This document shows, piece after piece, positions 17,848-27,592 of a stretch of 64,000 bases of DNA. The translations under genes and the position numbers were made by a program. Position 1 is the stretch's first letter. The number at the start of each line of letters is the position of its first letter. A model generated the notes under the pieces. The model was not told where the DNA came from. It worked only from the letters and a program-made list of their open reading frames with translations, and ran no database searches. Origin of the DNA: Mycolicibacillus parakoreensis (lineage in GTDB: Bacteria; Actinomycetota; Actinomycetes; Mycobacteriales; Mycobacteriaceae); contig NZ_CP092365.1 in NCBI RefSeq assembly GCF_022370835.2, positions 2,480,001 through 2,544,000 on the forward strand, in the 5' to 3' direction.

Positions 17848-18323
17848 GCGCGCCGGTAGCTCACGAACCGGTATCGCAACCCGGTGCGGCTGGTCTGCCA
17901 GCCGCCCGCCTGCGCCCGCCAGGACGCGTCGAGCACCGGCGCCAGCACGTCACCGGGTTCGGCGGTGATGGCGGCGTCGACCTCGGTGACCTCGCAGCGG
18001 GTCGCGCGCGGCAGCGCCAGCGCGTAGATGTCGGCTCCCCCGATCACCCAGCTGTCCGGTTCGGTGATCACCGACTCGAGGTCGCCCACCACCTGCGCGC
18101 CCGCGGCGGTGTAGCCGGCGTTGCGGGTGATGACGATGTTGCGCCGCTTGGGCAGCGGGCGCACCGCCTCCGGCAACGACTCCCAGGTGCGCCGACCCAT
18201 CACCACGGTGCACCCGGTGGTCAACGCGCGGAAATGCGCCAGGTCCTCGGGCAGCTGCCACGGGATGGTTCCGTCGCGCCCGATCACCCCGGTGCGCGAC
18301 TGCGCCCAGATCAGTCCCATCAT
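17844..18323 (-). CDS. dfrA: Dihydrofolate reductase
   Basis: A 159-aa NADPH-dependent reductase that regenerates tetrahydrofolate. Motifs visible are [20 protein letters not shown] (Met20-loop region with the substrate-binding acidic residue in LPEDLAHF), [11 protein letters not shown], the NADPH phosphate-binding block RRNIVITRN, and [13 protein letters not shown]. The ATG at 18323 gives MMGLIWAQ, aligning with MVGLIWAQ of M. tuberculosis DfrA. It overlaps the thyA TGA (ATGATG junction), so coupling to ThyA, which produces dihydrofolate, is direct. Confidence 0.96.
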   Translation of the reverse strand: MMGLIWAQSRTGVIGRDGTIPWQLPEDLAHFRALTTGCTVVMGRRTWESLPEAVRPLPKRRNIVITRNAGYTAAGAQVVGDLESVITEPDSWVIGGADIYALALPRATRCEVTEVDAAITAEPGDVLAPVLDASWRAQAGGWQTSRTGLRYRFVSYRRA

Positions 18324-19120
18324 ACCGCGACGGGAGCCTTGATCGCCGGATGCGGGTGGTAGTCGGCGATGGTGACGTCGTCGAAGGTGTAGTCGAAGAT
18401 CGACTCCCGCGGCGCCAGCCGCAGCCGCGGGTACGGGCGGGGATCCCGGCGCAGCTGTTCGCGGACCTGCTCGACGTGGTTGTTGTAGATGTGGCAGTCC
18501 CCGCCGGTCCACACGAACTCCCCGACGGCCAGATCGGCCTGCGCGGCCATCATGTGGGTCAGCAGCGCGTAGCTGGCGATGTTGAACGGCACGCCCAGAA
18601 ACAGATCGGCGCTGCGCTGGTAGAGCTGGCAGCTGAGCCTGCCGTCGGCCACATAGAACTGGAACAGCGCATGGCACGGCGCCAGCGCCATCTTGTCCAG
18701 GTCGGCGACGTTCCACGCCGAGACGAGGATGCGCCGCGAATCCGGGTCGGTGCGCAGCAGCTGGACCGCCCGCTCGATCTGGTCGAGGTGCTCGCCGGTC
18801 GGGGTGGGCCACGACCGCCACTGCACCCCGTAGATCGGGCCCAGATCCCCGCTCGGCGAAGCCCATTCGTCCCAGATGCTCACCCCGTGCTCGTGCAGCC
18901 AGCCGACGTTGGAGTCACCGCGCAGGAACCACAGCAGCTCATAGATCACCGATTTGGTGTGCACCTTCTTCGTGGTGATCAGCGGGAACCCGGCCGCCAG
19001 GTCGTAGCGCAGTTGGTGACCGAACAGGCTGCGGGTCCCGGTACCGGTGCGGTCGGCTTTGGGGGTTCCCTGCTCGAGTACCCGGGCCAGCAGATCCTCG
19101 TACGGGGTAGCAATCGGCAC
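18320..19120 (-). CDS. thyA: Thymidylate synthase ThyA
   Basis: A 266-aa classical thymidylate synthase converting dUMP to dTMP with methylene-tetrahydrofolate as carbon donor and reductant. The nucleophilic cysteine is in [12 protein letters not shown] (about residue 147). [49 protein letters not shown] and [11 protein letters not shown] are the conserved substrate-binding blocks. The start is GTG at 19120, only 33 bp from the divergent dienelactone hydrolase, so the promoters must overlap or lie in each other's leader. First gene of thyA-dfrA-ycaQ. Confidence 0.97.
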   Translation of the reverse strand: MPIATPYEDLLARVLEQGTPKADRTGTGTRSLFGHQLRYDLAAGFPLITTKKVHTKSVIYELLWFLRGDSNVGWLHEHGVSIWDEWASPSGDLGPIYGVQWRSWPTPTGEHLDQIERAVQLLRTDPDSRRILVSAWNVADLDKMALAPCHALFQFYVADGRLSCQLYQRSADLFLGVPFNIASYALLTHMMAAQADLAVGEFVWTGGDCHIYNNHVEQVREQLRRDPRPYPRLRLAPRESIFDYTFDDVTIADYHPHPAIKAPVAV

Positions 19121-19153
19121 ACGGTCAGCTTACGGGGCGGTACAACGGTAACC

Positions 19154-19894
19154 ATGCCGATCCTCGCCGACACCCTCGCCACCGCCGACGGCTCCTGCCG
19201 GCTCACCCTGGCCGTCCCGGACGGCACCGGCCCGTGGCCCGCCGCGGTGATGTACCCCGACGCCGGCGGGGCGCGGGAGACGTTCACGGCGATGGCCGCG
19301 GAGCTGGCCGGGTCCGGCTACGTGGTGCTGGTGCCCGACGTGTATTACCGCCATCCCGGCTGGGCGCCGTTCGCGATGGACACCGCGTTCACCGACCCGG
19401 CCGAGCGGACCCGGATCTTTGCGTTGATGCGCTCGGTGACCCCGCAGCGCATGGCCGCCGACGCCGCGGCGTTCTTCGACTATCTGGCCGCGCGCCCGGA
19501 GGTCGCCGGGGACTCCTTCGGGGTGTGCGGCTACTGCATGGGCGGGCGCACCGCGATGGTGGTGGCCGGACGGCTCGGTGACCGGGTCGCCGCGGCGGCC
19601 TCGTTCCACGGCGGCGGGCTGGTCACCGACGCCGCGGACAGTCCCCACCGGGCCGCAGCCGACATCCGTGCGGCGGTGTATGTCGCCGGGGCGCAGGACG
19701 ACGCCACCTTCACCGCCGCGCAGGCGCGCCGGCTCGACGAGGCGCTCAGCGCCGCCGGGGTGGAACACACCGTCGAGATCTACCCGGCCGCCCACGGGTT
19801 CGCCGTCCCCGACAACCCGACGTATCACCCGCAGGCCGCCGAGCGGCACTGGACGGCGCTGCGCGAGTTCTTCGCCGCCCGGCTCACCGGATAG
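19154..19894 (+). CDS. Dienelactone hydrolase family protein (Rv2765-like)
   Basis: A 246-aa alpha/beta hydrolase. The nucleophile elbow is GVCGYCMGGR with a cysteine nucleophile, as in dienelactone hydrolases; PDAGGARETF is the oxyanion region and YPAAHGFAVPD carries the catalytic His. True dienelactone hydrolases open lactones in chloroaromatic degradation, but many members act on other esters, so the substrate is not set. Same position and orientation as Rv2765 next to thyA. It ends 24 bp before the convergent flavodoxin-like gene. Confidence 0.85.
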   Translation: MPILADTLATADGSCRLTLAVPDGTGPWPAAVMYPDAGGARETFTAMAAELAGSGYVVLVPDVYYRHPGWAPFAMDTAFTDPAERTRIFALMRSVTPQRMAADAAAFFDYLAARPEVAGDSFGVCGYCMGGRTAMVVAGRLGDRVAAAASFHGGGLVTDAADSPHRAAADIRAAVYVAGAQDDATFTAAQARRLDEALSAAGVEHTVEIYPAAHGFAVPDNPTYHPQAAERHWTALREFFAARLTG

Positions 19895-19918
19895 CCGGCG
19901 CCCCGCACGGGTCGGCGC

Positions 19919-20370
19919 TCATCCCATGAGTCCGGCGGCCACGGTGCCGCCGAGTTCCCAGCACGCCTCGAGCTCCTCCTTGCTGGGTTTACCCGACACC
20001 GCCACATATTCGGCGGCCTTGGTCCAGCCCAGCCCGGTGGTGATCGTGTCGACGGCGCGCTCGGCACCCTCGGTGCCCTCGTTGCCGTGCAGGTACAGCC
20101 CGAACGGCCGGCCCCGCGTGGTGTCCAGGATCTGGTAGTAGGTGGTGTCGAAGGCGTGTTTGAGGGCCCCGGAGATGTAGCCCAGGTTGGCGGGGCTGCC
20201 GAGCAGATAGCCGTCGGCGTCGAGCATGTCCGACGCCGACACCGACAGGGCGGGGCGGCGCACCACTTCCACACCGTCGATCTCCGGGTCGGTGGCCCCG
20301 GCGAGCACCGCCTCGAACATCGCCTGGCAGAACGGCGACGGGGTGTGGTGGATGATCAGCAGCGTTGCAC

Positions 20371-20374
<4 letters not shown>
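19919..20374 (-). CDS. Flavodoxin-like protein (Rv2771c-like)
   Basis: A 151-aa flavodoxin/NADPH-dependent FMN reductase fold. LLIIHHTPSPFCQAMFEAVLAG resembles the phosphate-binding first loop, DGYLLGSPANLGYISGALKHAFDTTYY is the typical FMN-ring loop with a Gly-Tyr-Ile segment, and FGLYLHGNEGTEGAERAVDTITTGLGW is the third flavin loop. The start ATG overlaps the upstream stop (ATGA). It is the last gene of dapB - membrane protein - flavodoxin, the same trio as Rv2773c-Rv2772c-Rv2771c. The redox partner is unknown. Confidence 0.8.
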
Positions 20375-21878
<1,504 letters not shown>

Positions 21879-22955
21879 TCAGCGGTCGATGACGATGCGT
21901 CCGCCGCAGGAGCGCGACACACAGACCAGCATGTCGTGCTCGCCTTCGGCGGTGCGCCCACGCCGGTCCACCTCACCGTCCAGCACGGTGACCCGGCAGG
22001 TGCCGCAGAAGCCCTGCTGGCACGAGTACGGGGTGGTCGGCTCGCTGTCGAGCAGCACCGCCAGCGCCGAGCGGTCGGCGGGGACCTCCAGCACCCGCCC
22101 GGAGCGGGCCAGCTCCAACGCGAACGGCACCCCGTCGATGACCGGGGGCGGGCTGAACCGTTCGTAGTGCAGCGGTGCGGCGGCGTGGTCGTCGCGGGCG
22201 ACGCGCACCGCCTCGAGCATCGCGCCGGGCCCGCAGACGTAGACCGCCGTGTCGTCGCCGGCATCGGCCAGCAGCTCGGTGACCGTGGCGATGCGGCCGC
22301 GTTCGTCGTCGGCCCACACGGTGACCCGCTGCGGGTCCACCGCGATCACTTCGTCGAGAAGAGGCATGTACGCGCGGCTGCGCCCGGCGTAGACCGCGCG
22401 CCAGTGCAGGCCGCGCGCCTGCGCCTGGCGGATCATCGGCAGGATGGGGGTGACCCCGATGCCGCCGATGATGAACAGCACCGACGACTCCCCACTGCCG
22501 AGGTGAAAAGCGTTGCGGGGCCCCTCGAACCGTAGGGTATCGCCCTCGGCGTAGGCGTCGTGCATCTCGATCGAGCCACCGTTGCCGTCGGCGATGCGCC
22601 GCACCGCGATCCGGTAGTCGAGGCGCCGGCCCGGCTCACCGCACAGCGAGTACTGTCGGCGCCGGCCCGACGGCAGCCGGACGTCGATGTGGCCACCGGG
22701 CGTCCACGCCGGCAGCAGCGCCCCGTCGGGGTCGGCCACCGTCAACGCCACCACGTCGGGGGCGAGCATCTCGCGCCGGGTGACCACGGCGGTGCGGGTG
22801 CGCGGCACCGGGGTGACCTTCGCCGGATCCCACCGCGACACCGCGGTCACCCCGGCGAACAGCGCGCCGAGCCCGCTCAATGCGGTGTAGAGCCGGTCGC
22901 GTTTCCGGCGGCCGTACAGGTCGCTCGGTCGACTGTCCCAGAGCGGTTGTGACAC
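21879..22955 (-). CDS. Phthalate-dioxygenase-reductase-type oxidoreductase (FMN/2Fe-2S)
   Basis: A 358-aa electron-transfer reductase. Residues about 50-150 are the flavin domain (RQYSLCG, with a Ser/Cys flavin contact), 160-250 the NAD domain (VLFIIGGIGVTPILPMI, VYVCGPGAMLEAV) and about 265-358 a C-terminal plant-type ferredoxin with ligands CX4CX2CX29C (SCQQGFCGTC ... LVCVSRS). This layout feeds electrons from NAD(P)H to oxygenases. It is third in the operon metal-dependent protein - EphD fusion - reductase, 24 bp after the EphD stop. That makes an oxygenase partner encoded in the same operon plausible. Similar to Rv2776c. Confidence 0.85.
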   Translation of the reverse strand: MSQPLWDSRPSDLYGRRKRDRLYTALSGLGALFAGVTAVSRWDPAKVTPVPRTRTAVVTRREMLAPDVVALTVADPDGALLPAWTPGGHIDVRLPSGRRRQYSLCGEPGRRLDYRIAVRRIADGNGGSIEMHDAYAEGDTLRFEGPRNAFHLGSGESSVLFIIGGIGVTPILPMIRQAQARGLHWRAVYAGRSRAYMPLLDEVIAVDPQRVTVWADDERGRIATVTELLADAGDDTAVYVCGPGAMLEAVRVARDDHAAAPLHYERFSPPPVIDGVPFALELARSGRVLEVPADRSALAVLLDSEPTTPYSCQQGFCGTCRVTVLDGEVDRRGRTAEGEHDMLVCVSRSCGGRIVIDR

Positions 22956-22979
22956 CGTGTTGCCCCTCGTCAGATCTGA

Positions 22980-24785
22980 TCAGGTCTGGCGGATGTCCAT
23001 CCGCGCCAGCAGCCGGATCGCCGCCGGGCTGATCCGCCGCATCGCGTAGGCGACCCGCGATTCCGCGGCGATCGGCAGCACCGCCGGTCCGGTGCGCACC
23101 GCGTTGACGATCGCCTTCGCGGTCGCCTCCGGGGTGTAGTTGCGCCGCCGGTAGACCGCGTCGGCCTTCTCGCGGGCCCGCTGCTGCGCCTCCGCCGAGA
23201 GGCCCGCGTAGACGGTGCTTCTGGCGATGTTGGTGTTGACGAACCCCGGGCAGACCGCGGTGACGGTGATGCCGTCGTCGGCCAAATCGGCGCGCAGTGA
23301 CTCGCTGAACGCCAGCACCGCGGCCTTGGTGGTGCTGTAGGCGACCATCGCCTTCGACGGAAGATACGCCGAGGCGCTGGAGACGTTGATGATGGTCCCG
23401 CCCTCCCCACGGGTGACCATCTGCTCGGCGAAGACCCGGCTGCCACTGAGCACCGCGCGCAGGTTGACCGCCAGAATCGTGTCCCAGTTCTCCGGGCTGG
23501 TCTCCAAAAACCTTCCCGCCATGCCGATTCCGGCGTTGTTGATCAGGATGTCGACCACGCCGTGCTCGGCGTTGACCCGCGCGGCCAGCTCGCCGACCGC
23601 GGCATCGTCGGTGACGTCGACCTGGTAGACCGCGGCGCCGGCACCGGTGGCGCGGACCGCGGCCGCGGTCTGTTCGGCTGCATTGCCGTCCCGGTCGACG
23701 ACGAGGACGGTGCGCGCACCCTGGCGGGCCAGCTCCACCGCGGTGGCCCGGCCGATTCCGGCCCCGGCGCCGGTGACCAGCGCCAGTTTGCCGGCCGGGT
23801 CGCGACGCCCGGGGCGCACCTGTGTCGGCCCGGCCGGGGTGGTGCCCGCGACGGTCCGATCGACCCACTCGGCGGTGAGCCGGGCGATCACGTCGGGACG
23901 TGCGGTGATCACCCAGTGACCGCCCTCGATGGGCACGACCCGACCGCCGTCGGGGACGGCTCCGGTGAACCGCTGCAGGGCGGGGGTGACGAAGATATCC
24001 TTGCGCGGCACCAGAACCTGCACCGGCACCGTGGTGTCCGGCAGCGCCGCGGCCGGACTGACAAGCGGGGCGGGCATGTTCGCCCGGTACAGGTTCAGCC
24101 CGTTGAGGTAGTCGTTTCGCGTGCGGGGTGTCGGGGCGCGGCGGGTGCGGGTGCTGCTGCGCCCGATCCGGTCCATCGCCGCGATGACCCGCTGCCCGAG
24201 ACCGGAGCCGAACAGCGCCTCGGGCAACCGCGGGGTCAAAAACAACCCGATGTAGCCGGAGGCCAGCCCCTGGGTGAGCACGTCGGCGAGGGCGCGCGGG
24301 GTGCGCGCCGACCGCAAGAATCGGCCCGCATAGTCCAGGTGCGGCCCCGAGATCGAGGTGCAGGAGGCGATCGCGGTGCTCAACGTCGCGTCGGTGACCG
24401 CCGCCCAGGCCTGGATCGAGCCCCAGTCGTGGCCGAGCAGATGCACCCGCTCGACGCCGAGATCGGCGATGACCGCGCCGATGTCGTCCAGCAGCTGCCC
24501 GAACCGGTAGGCGGACCGCTCGGCGGGCGCGGTCGAGGCGCCGGCGCCGCGCACGTCGAAGGCGGCGACGTTGAAGCGATCCGGGTAGGCGGCGATCAGC
24601 TCGGCGGCCACCCCGTCCCAGACGTGGTGGTTGTCCGGGTAGCCGTGGATCGCCAGGATCGTCGGGCGGCCCGGGTCGATGTCGGTGTAGCGGTAGACGG
24701 CCAACCTGACCCCGTCGGAGGCGCTCACCTGGGAGGCCTCGGTCGGCGGGGTCTGCGGCGGCGCGGTGGGTGCGTCGTCGATCAT
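22980..24785 (-). CDS. ephD: EphD-like fusion: alpha/beta epoxide hydrolase plus short-chain dehydrogenase
   Basis: A 601-aa two-domain enzyme. Residues about 20-310 are an epoxide-hydrolase-type alpha/beta hydrolase: HGYPDNHHVW (oxyanion), GHDWGS with the Asp nucleophile, and EGGHWV with the catalytic His. Residues about 332-600 are a classical SDR: TGAGAGIGRA cofactor site, NNAGIG, INVSSASAYL (Ser) and YSTTK (Tyr-Lys pair). The same order is seen in M. tuberculosis EphD (Rv2214c), which has been tied to oxygenated mycolic-acid metabolism. It lies 9 bp after the ferritin-like gene and 24 bp before the reductase. Whether it is the true EphD orthologue or a paralogue cannot be settled here. 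Confidence 0.85.
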   Translation of the reverse strand: MIDDAPTAPPQTPPTEASQVSASDGVRLAVYRYTDIDPGRPTILAIHGYPDNHHVWDGVAAELIAAYPDRFNVAAFDVRGAGASTAPAERSAYRFGQLLDDIGAVIADLGVERVHLLGHDWGSIQAWAAVTDATLSTAIASCTSISGPHLDYAGRFLRSARTPRALADVLTQGLASGYIGLFLTPRLPEALFGSGLGQRVIAAMDRIGRSSTRTRRAPTPRTRNDYLNGLNLYRANMPAPLVSPAAALPDTTVPVQVLVPRKDIFVTPALQRFTGAVPDGGRVVPIEGGHWVITARPDVIARLTAEWVDRTVAGTTPAGPTQVRPGRRDPAGKLALVTGAGAGIGRATAVELARQGARTVLVVDRDGNAAEQTAAAVRATGAGAAVYQVDVTDDAAVGELAARVNAEHGVVDILINNAGIGMAGRFLETSPENWDTILAVNLRAVLSGSRVFAEQMVTRGEGGTIINVSSASAYLPSKAMVAYSTTKAAVLAFSESLRADLADDGITVTAVCPGFVNTNIARSTVYAGLSAEAQQRAREKADAVYRRRNYTPEATAKAIVNAVRTGPAVLPIAAESRVAYAMRRISPAAIRLLARMDIRQT

Positions 24786-24794
24786 CGGCGCTCC

Positions 24795-25715
24795 TTAGTG
24801 GGCGGCCCGGGCCGCCGGGGAGACGGCCAGGTAGTTGACGGCCTGGTCCACGCCGCCGAGCTGGGAGGGGTGGAAGCCGGGCCGGTAGTAGGCGCCGATC
24901 ACGCGCAGGAACCGCCACGGGGCCGGCACCAGCCCGCGGCGTGCGGAGGCGAACCAGTCCCGCCAGCGCGGCCGGGTGCCCGGCGCCAACTGCGGGTCCA
25001 CCGAGTACATGAACCGCAGCCCGCGCACCCACAGCAGCAGGATCAGCGGGGTGACCAGCAGCTGGGTGCGCACCTGCCGCGGGAAGCCGGCGCGCAGGTG
25101 CTTCATCACGTCGAAGGCGACCGCCTTGTGTTCGACCTCCTCGGCGCCGTGCCACCGCAGCATGTCGAGCATCACCGGGTCGGTGCCGATCGCATCGTGT
25201 TCGGGGGTGTTGAGGATCCATTCACCCAGAATCGCGGTGTAGTGCTCGATGGCGGCGACCAGGGCGACCCGTTCCAACAGCCAGTTGCGCTGCCGGCGCA
25301 CGCTCCAATGGGGCCGGTCGCCGAGCAGCTTCTCGAACAGCCAACGGATCTGGTCGGTGAACGGCGACAAATCGATGTCGTGGGCGTTGAAGTGGTCGAC
25401 GACCCCGGCGTGTGCCTGGGAGTGGATGGCCTCCTGGCCGATGAAGCCCTGCACGTCGAGGCGCAGCTGGTCGTCGTGGATCAGCGGCAGCGCCTGTTTG
25501 AACACCTCGACGAAGAACTCCTCGCCGGCCGGCAGCAGCAGGTGCAGCACGTTGCAGAAGTGGGTGGCGAACGGTTCGCCGGGCACGTAGTGCACCGGCA
25601 GCCCGGCCCAGTCGAAGCGGACGTCGCGGGCCTGCAACACGATGTGTTCGTGGTCCGACGCCATGTCCCGTTCGGCGATGTGGGTCTCGGGTTCGCGCGG
25701 GTTCGCGGTGAGCAT
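24795..25715 (-). CDS. PF10118-type predicted metal-dependent hydrolase with di-iron (ferritin-like) motifs
   Basis: A 306-aa protein of the family called predicted metal-dependent hydrolase. The helical core shows the order of ligands of a ferritin-like di-iron site: Glu in LLPAGEEFFVEVF, ExxH in QEAIHSQAH, Glu (with a following His) in VAAIEHYTAILGEW, and ExxH in EEVEHKAVAFD. One hydrophobic helix follows (VTPLILLLWVRGLRFMY). The ATG at 25715 has GGAGG 6 nt upstream. First gene of an operon with EphD and a 2Fe-2S reductase, which argues for an oxygen-activating rather than hydrolytic role. That reading is my inference; the family name is from homology. Confidence 0.75.
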   Translation of the reverse strand: MLTANPREPETHIAERDMASDHEHIVLQARDVRFDWAGLPVHYVPGEPFATHFCNVLHLLLPAGEEFFVEVFKQALPLIHDDQLRLDVQGFIGQEAIHSQAHAGVVDHFNAHDIDLSPFTDQIRWLFEKLLGDRPHWSVRRQRNWLLERVALVAAIEHYTAILGEWILNTPEHDAIGTDPVMLDMLRWHGAEEVEHKAVAFDVMKHLRAGFPRQVRTQLLVTPLILLLWVRGLRFMYSVDPQLAPGTRPRWRDWFASARRGLVPAPWRFLRVIGAYYRPGFHPSQLGGVDQAVNYLAVSPAARAAH

Positions 25716-25731
25716 CCCAGCCTCCAACTTT

Positions 25732-25766
25732 ACAAAACAATGTGGTTTGTCTCGTTGATGGACAAA
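25732..25766. promoter_or_regulatory. Tandem ACAAA/TTTGT operator half-sites
   Basis: Three half-sites in alternating orientation, ACAAA (25732-25736), TTTGTC (25746-25751) and GACAAA (25761-25766), form two overlapping dyads, each with a 9-bp spacer. They lie 17-51 bp upstream of the ferritin-like gene in an A+T-rich island, where the promoter must be. This is typical of a dimeric repressor binding on one face. No regulator gene is adjacent. Confidence 0.5.
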
Positions 25767-25774
25767 TATGTTTT

Positions 25775-27511
25775 TTAAGTATAGCCCGGGCGTCGGGTTC
25801 CGGGAAGCCTCGCGCGGTGCGGCGAGACCTCCCCGACCGGCGTGGGGTCGGCCAGACCCAGCAGCGCGATGCTGCGTCGGCGCAGCTCGGTTTTGCGGAT
25901 TTTGCCGGTCACGGTCATCGGAAACGCGTCGGCGACCTCGACGTAGCGGGGGATCTTGTGGTGGGCCAACCGGTCGGCGGCGAACTCGCGCAGTCCGGGC
26001 GCGTCCAGCGCCGGGCGGCCCGGCTTCATCAGCAGCCAGGCGCAGAGTTCCTCGCCGTAGGTGTCGTCGGGCACACCGACCACCTGGACGTCGGCGATGT
26101 CGGGGTGGGTGAGCAGGAATTCCTCGATCTCGCGTGGGTAGAGGTTCTCCCCGCCGCGGATCACCATGTCGTTGAGCCGGCCGACGATGGCGCAGTAGCC
26201 GTCCTCGCCCATCACCGCCAGATCCCCGGAGTGCATCCACCCGTCGTCGTCGATGGCCGCGCGGGTGGCGTCGGGCTGGCCCCAGTAGCCCAGCATCACC
26301 GAGTAGCCCCGGGTGCAGAACTCCCCCGGCCGGCCGCGCTTCACGATCGCACCGCTGATCGGGTCGACGATCTTGATCTGCAGGTGCGGGTGGACCCGGC
26401 CGACGGTGGCGCTGCGCCGCTCCGGGGCGTCGCCGGACCGGCTCTGGCACGACACCGGCGACGTCTCGGTCATCCCGTAGGCGATCGCCAGGTCCTGCAG
26501 GTGGAGTTCGCTGACACAGCGGGTCAGCAACGGCGCCGGACAGACCGCGCCGGCCATGATCCCGGTGCGCAACGTCGACACGTCGGCCTCGGGCAGGACG
26601 GGGTGATCCAGCAGCGCCGCAAACATCGTCGGCACCCCGTAGACCGCGGTGCAGCGTTCGGCGTCGATGGCGGCGAGGGTGGCCCCGGCGTCGAACCCGG
26701 CGGTCGGGATCACCACCGTGGCCCCGTGGCTCAGCGCGCCGAGGTTACCCATCACCATGCCGAAGCAGTGGTAGAACGGCACCGGAACGCACAGCCGGTC
26801 GGCCGGTCCTAACCCGATCAGCTCGGTGACGAAGAACCCGTTGTTGACGATGTTGTGGTGCGACAGGGTGGCGCCCTTGGGGAAACCGGTGGTGCCCGAG
26901 GTGTACTGGATGTTGATCGGGTCGCGGCAACGCAACTCGGCCTGACGTGTGCGCAGTCGCGCCCCCGGGACCCGCGCGGCGCCGTCGAGCAGCGCCGCCC
27001 AACTGGGCTGGCCGACGAAGATCACCTCCCGCAACTGCGGGCACCGCGGACGCACCTGCGCGATCATCGCCGCATAGTCGGACCGTTTGAACCCGGTGGC
27101 GGCCACCAGGGTTTCCACCCCGGACTGGTTGAGCACAAAAGCCAATTCGTCGGTGCGGTAGGCCGGGTTGACGGTCACCAGGATGGCGCCGATGGCGGCG
27201 GTGGCGTACTGCACCACCACCCACTCACCGCAATTGGGCGCCCAGATGCCGACCCGGTCGCCGCGCTGCACACCGAGCGCCATCAACGCCCGTGCCAGCC
27301 GGTCGGTCTCGGCGGCGAGCTGCCGATAGGTCCACCGCCGGCCCGCGGCGACGTCGACGAGGGCCTCGGCGTCGGGGGTGGCCGCGGCGACGCGCGCCAC
27401 GACCTGCCCGATCGTCTCCTCCAGCAACGGCGGGGCGAGGGGGCCGGCATCCACCGAGTCCCCGGCATCGTGGGGCCCGCAGCCGTGTGGGGAGCCGTCG
27501 GGTCGGGTCAT
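25775..27511 (-). CDS. fadD35: Fatty-acyl-CoA/acyl-AMP ligase (FadD35-like)
   Basis: A 578-aa ANL-superfamily ligase that activates a carboxylic acid as acyl-AMP and passes it to CoA. Motifs are YTSGTTGFPKGA (P-loop-like A3), YGMTETSPVS (A5), GWMHSGDLAVMGEDGY (A7), GRLNDMVIRGGENLYPREIEE (A8) and the catalytic Lys in MTVTGKIRKTELR (A10). The overall sequence resembles FadD35. ATG at 27511 follows CGGAGA. The C-terminal tail past the A10 Lys is longer than usual. It is divergent from the DUF1028 gene across 81 bp, and its end abuts the operator of the ferritin-like operon. Confidence 0.82.
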   Translation of the reverse strand: MTRPDGSPHGCGPHDAGDSVDAGPLAPPLLEETIGQVVARVAAATPDAEALVDVAAGRRWTYRQLAAETDRLARALMALGVQRGDRVGIWAPNCGEWVVVQYATAAIGAILVTVNPAYRTDELAFVLNQSGVETLVAATGFKRSDYAAMIAQVRPRCPQLREVIFVGQPSWAALLDGAARVPGARLRTRQAELRCRDPINIQYTSGTTGFPKGATLSHHNIVNNGFFVTELIGLGPADRLCVPVPFYHCFGMVMGNLGALSHGATVVIPTAGFDAGATLAAIDAERCTAVYGVPTMFAALLDHPVLPEADVSTLRTGIMAGAVCPAPLLTRCVSELHLQDLAIAYGMTETSPVSCQSRSGDAPERRSATVGRVHPHLQIKIVDPISGAIVKRGRPGEFCTRGYSVMLGYWGQPDATRAAIDDDGWMHSGDLAVMGEDGYCAIVGRLNDMVIRGGENLYPREIEEFLLTHPDIADVQVVGVPDDTYGEELCAWLLMKPGRPALDAPGLREFAADRLAHHKIPRYVEVADAFPMTVTGKIRKTELRRRSIALLGLADPTPVGEVSPHRARLPGTRRPGYT

Positions 27512-27592
27512 GGTCGGTCTCCGGTGGGTGTCGGGCCGGTCGCCGCCCGGCCGGCACCACTGAGCGTAGGTGGCGTTGGGACAATCGGGGCC

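Noticed and set aside
22636-25221. 861-codon minus-strand frame across ephD
   Set aside because: Alternative frame of real genes on the same strand; Arg-rich with no family signature.
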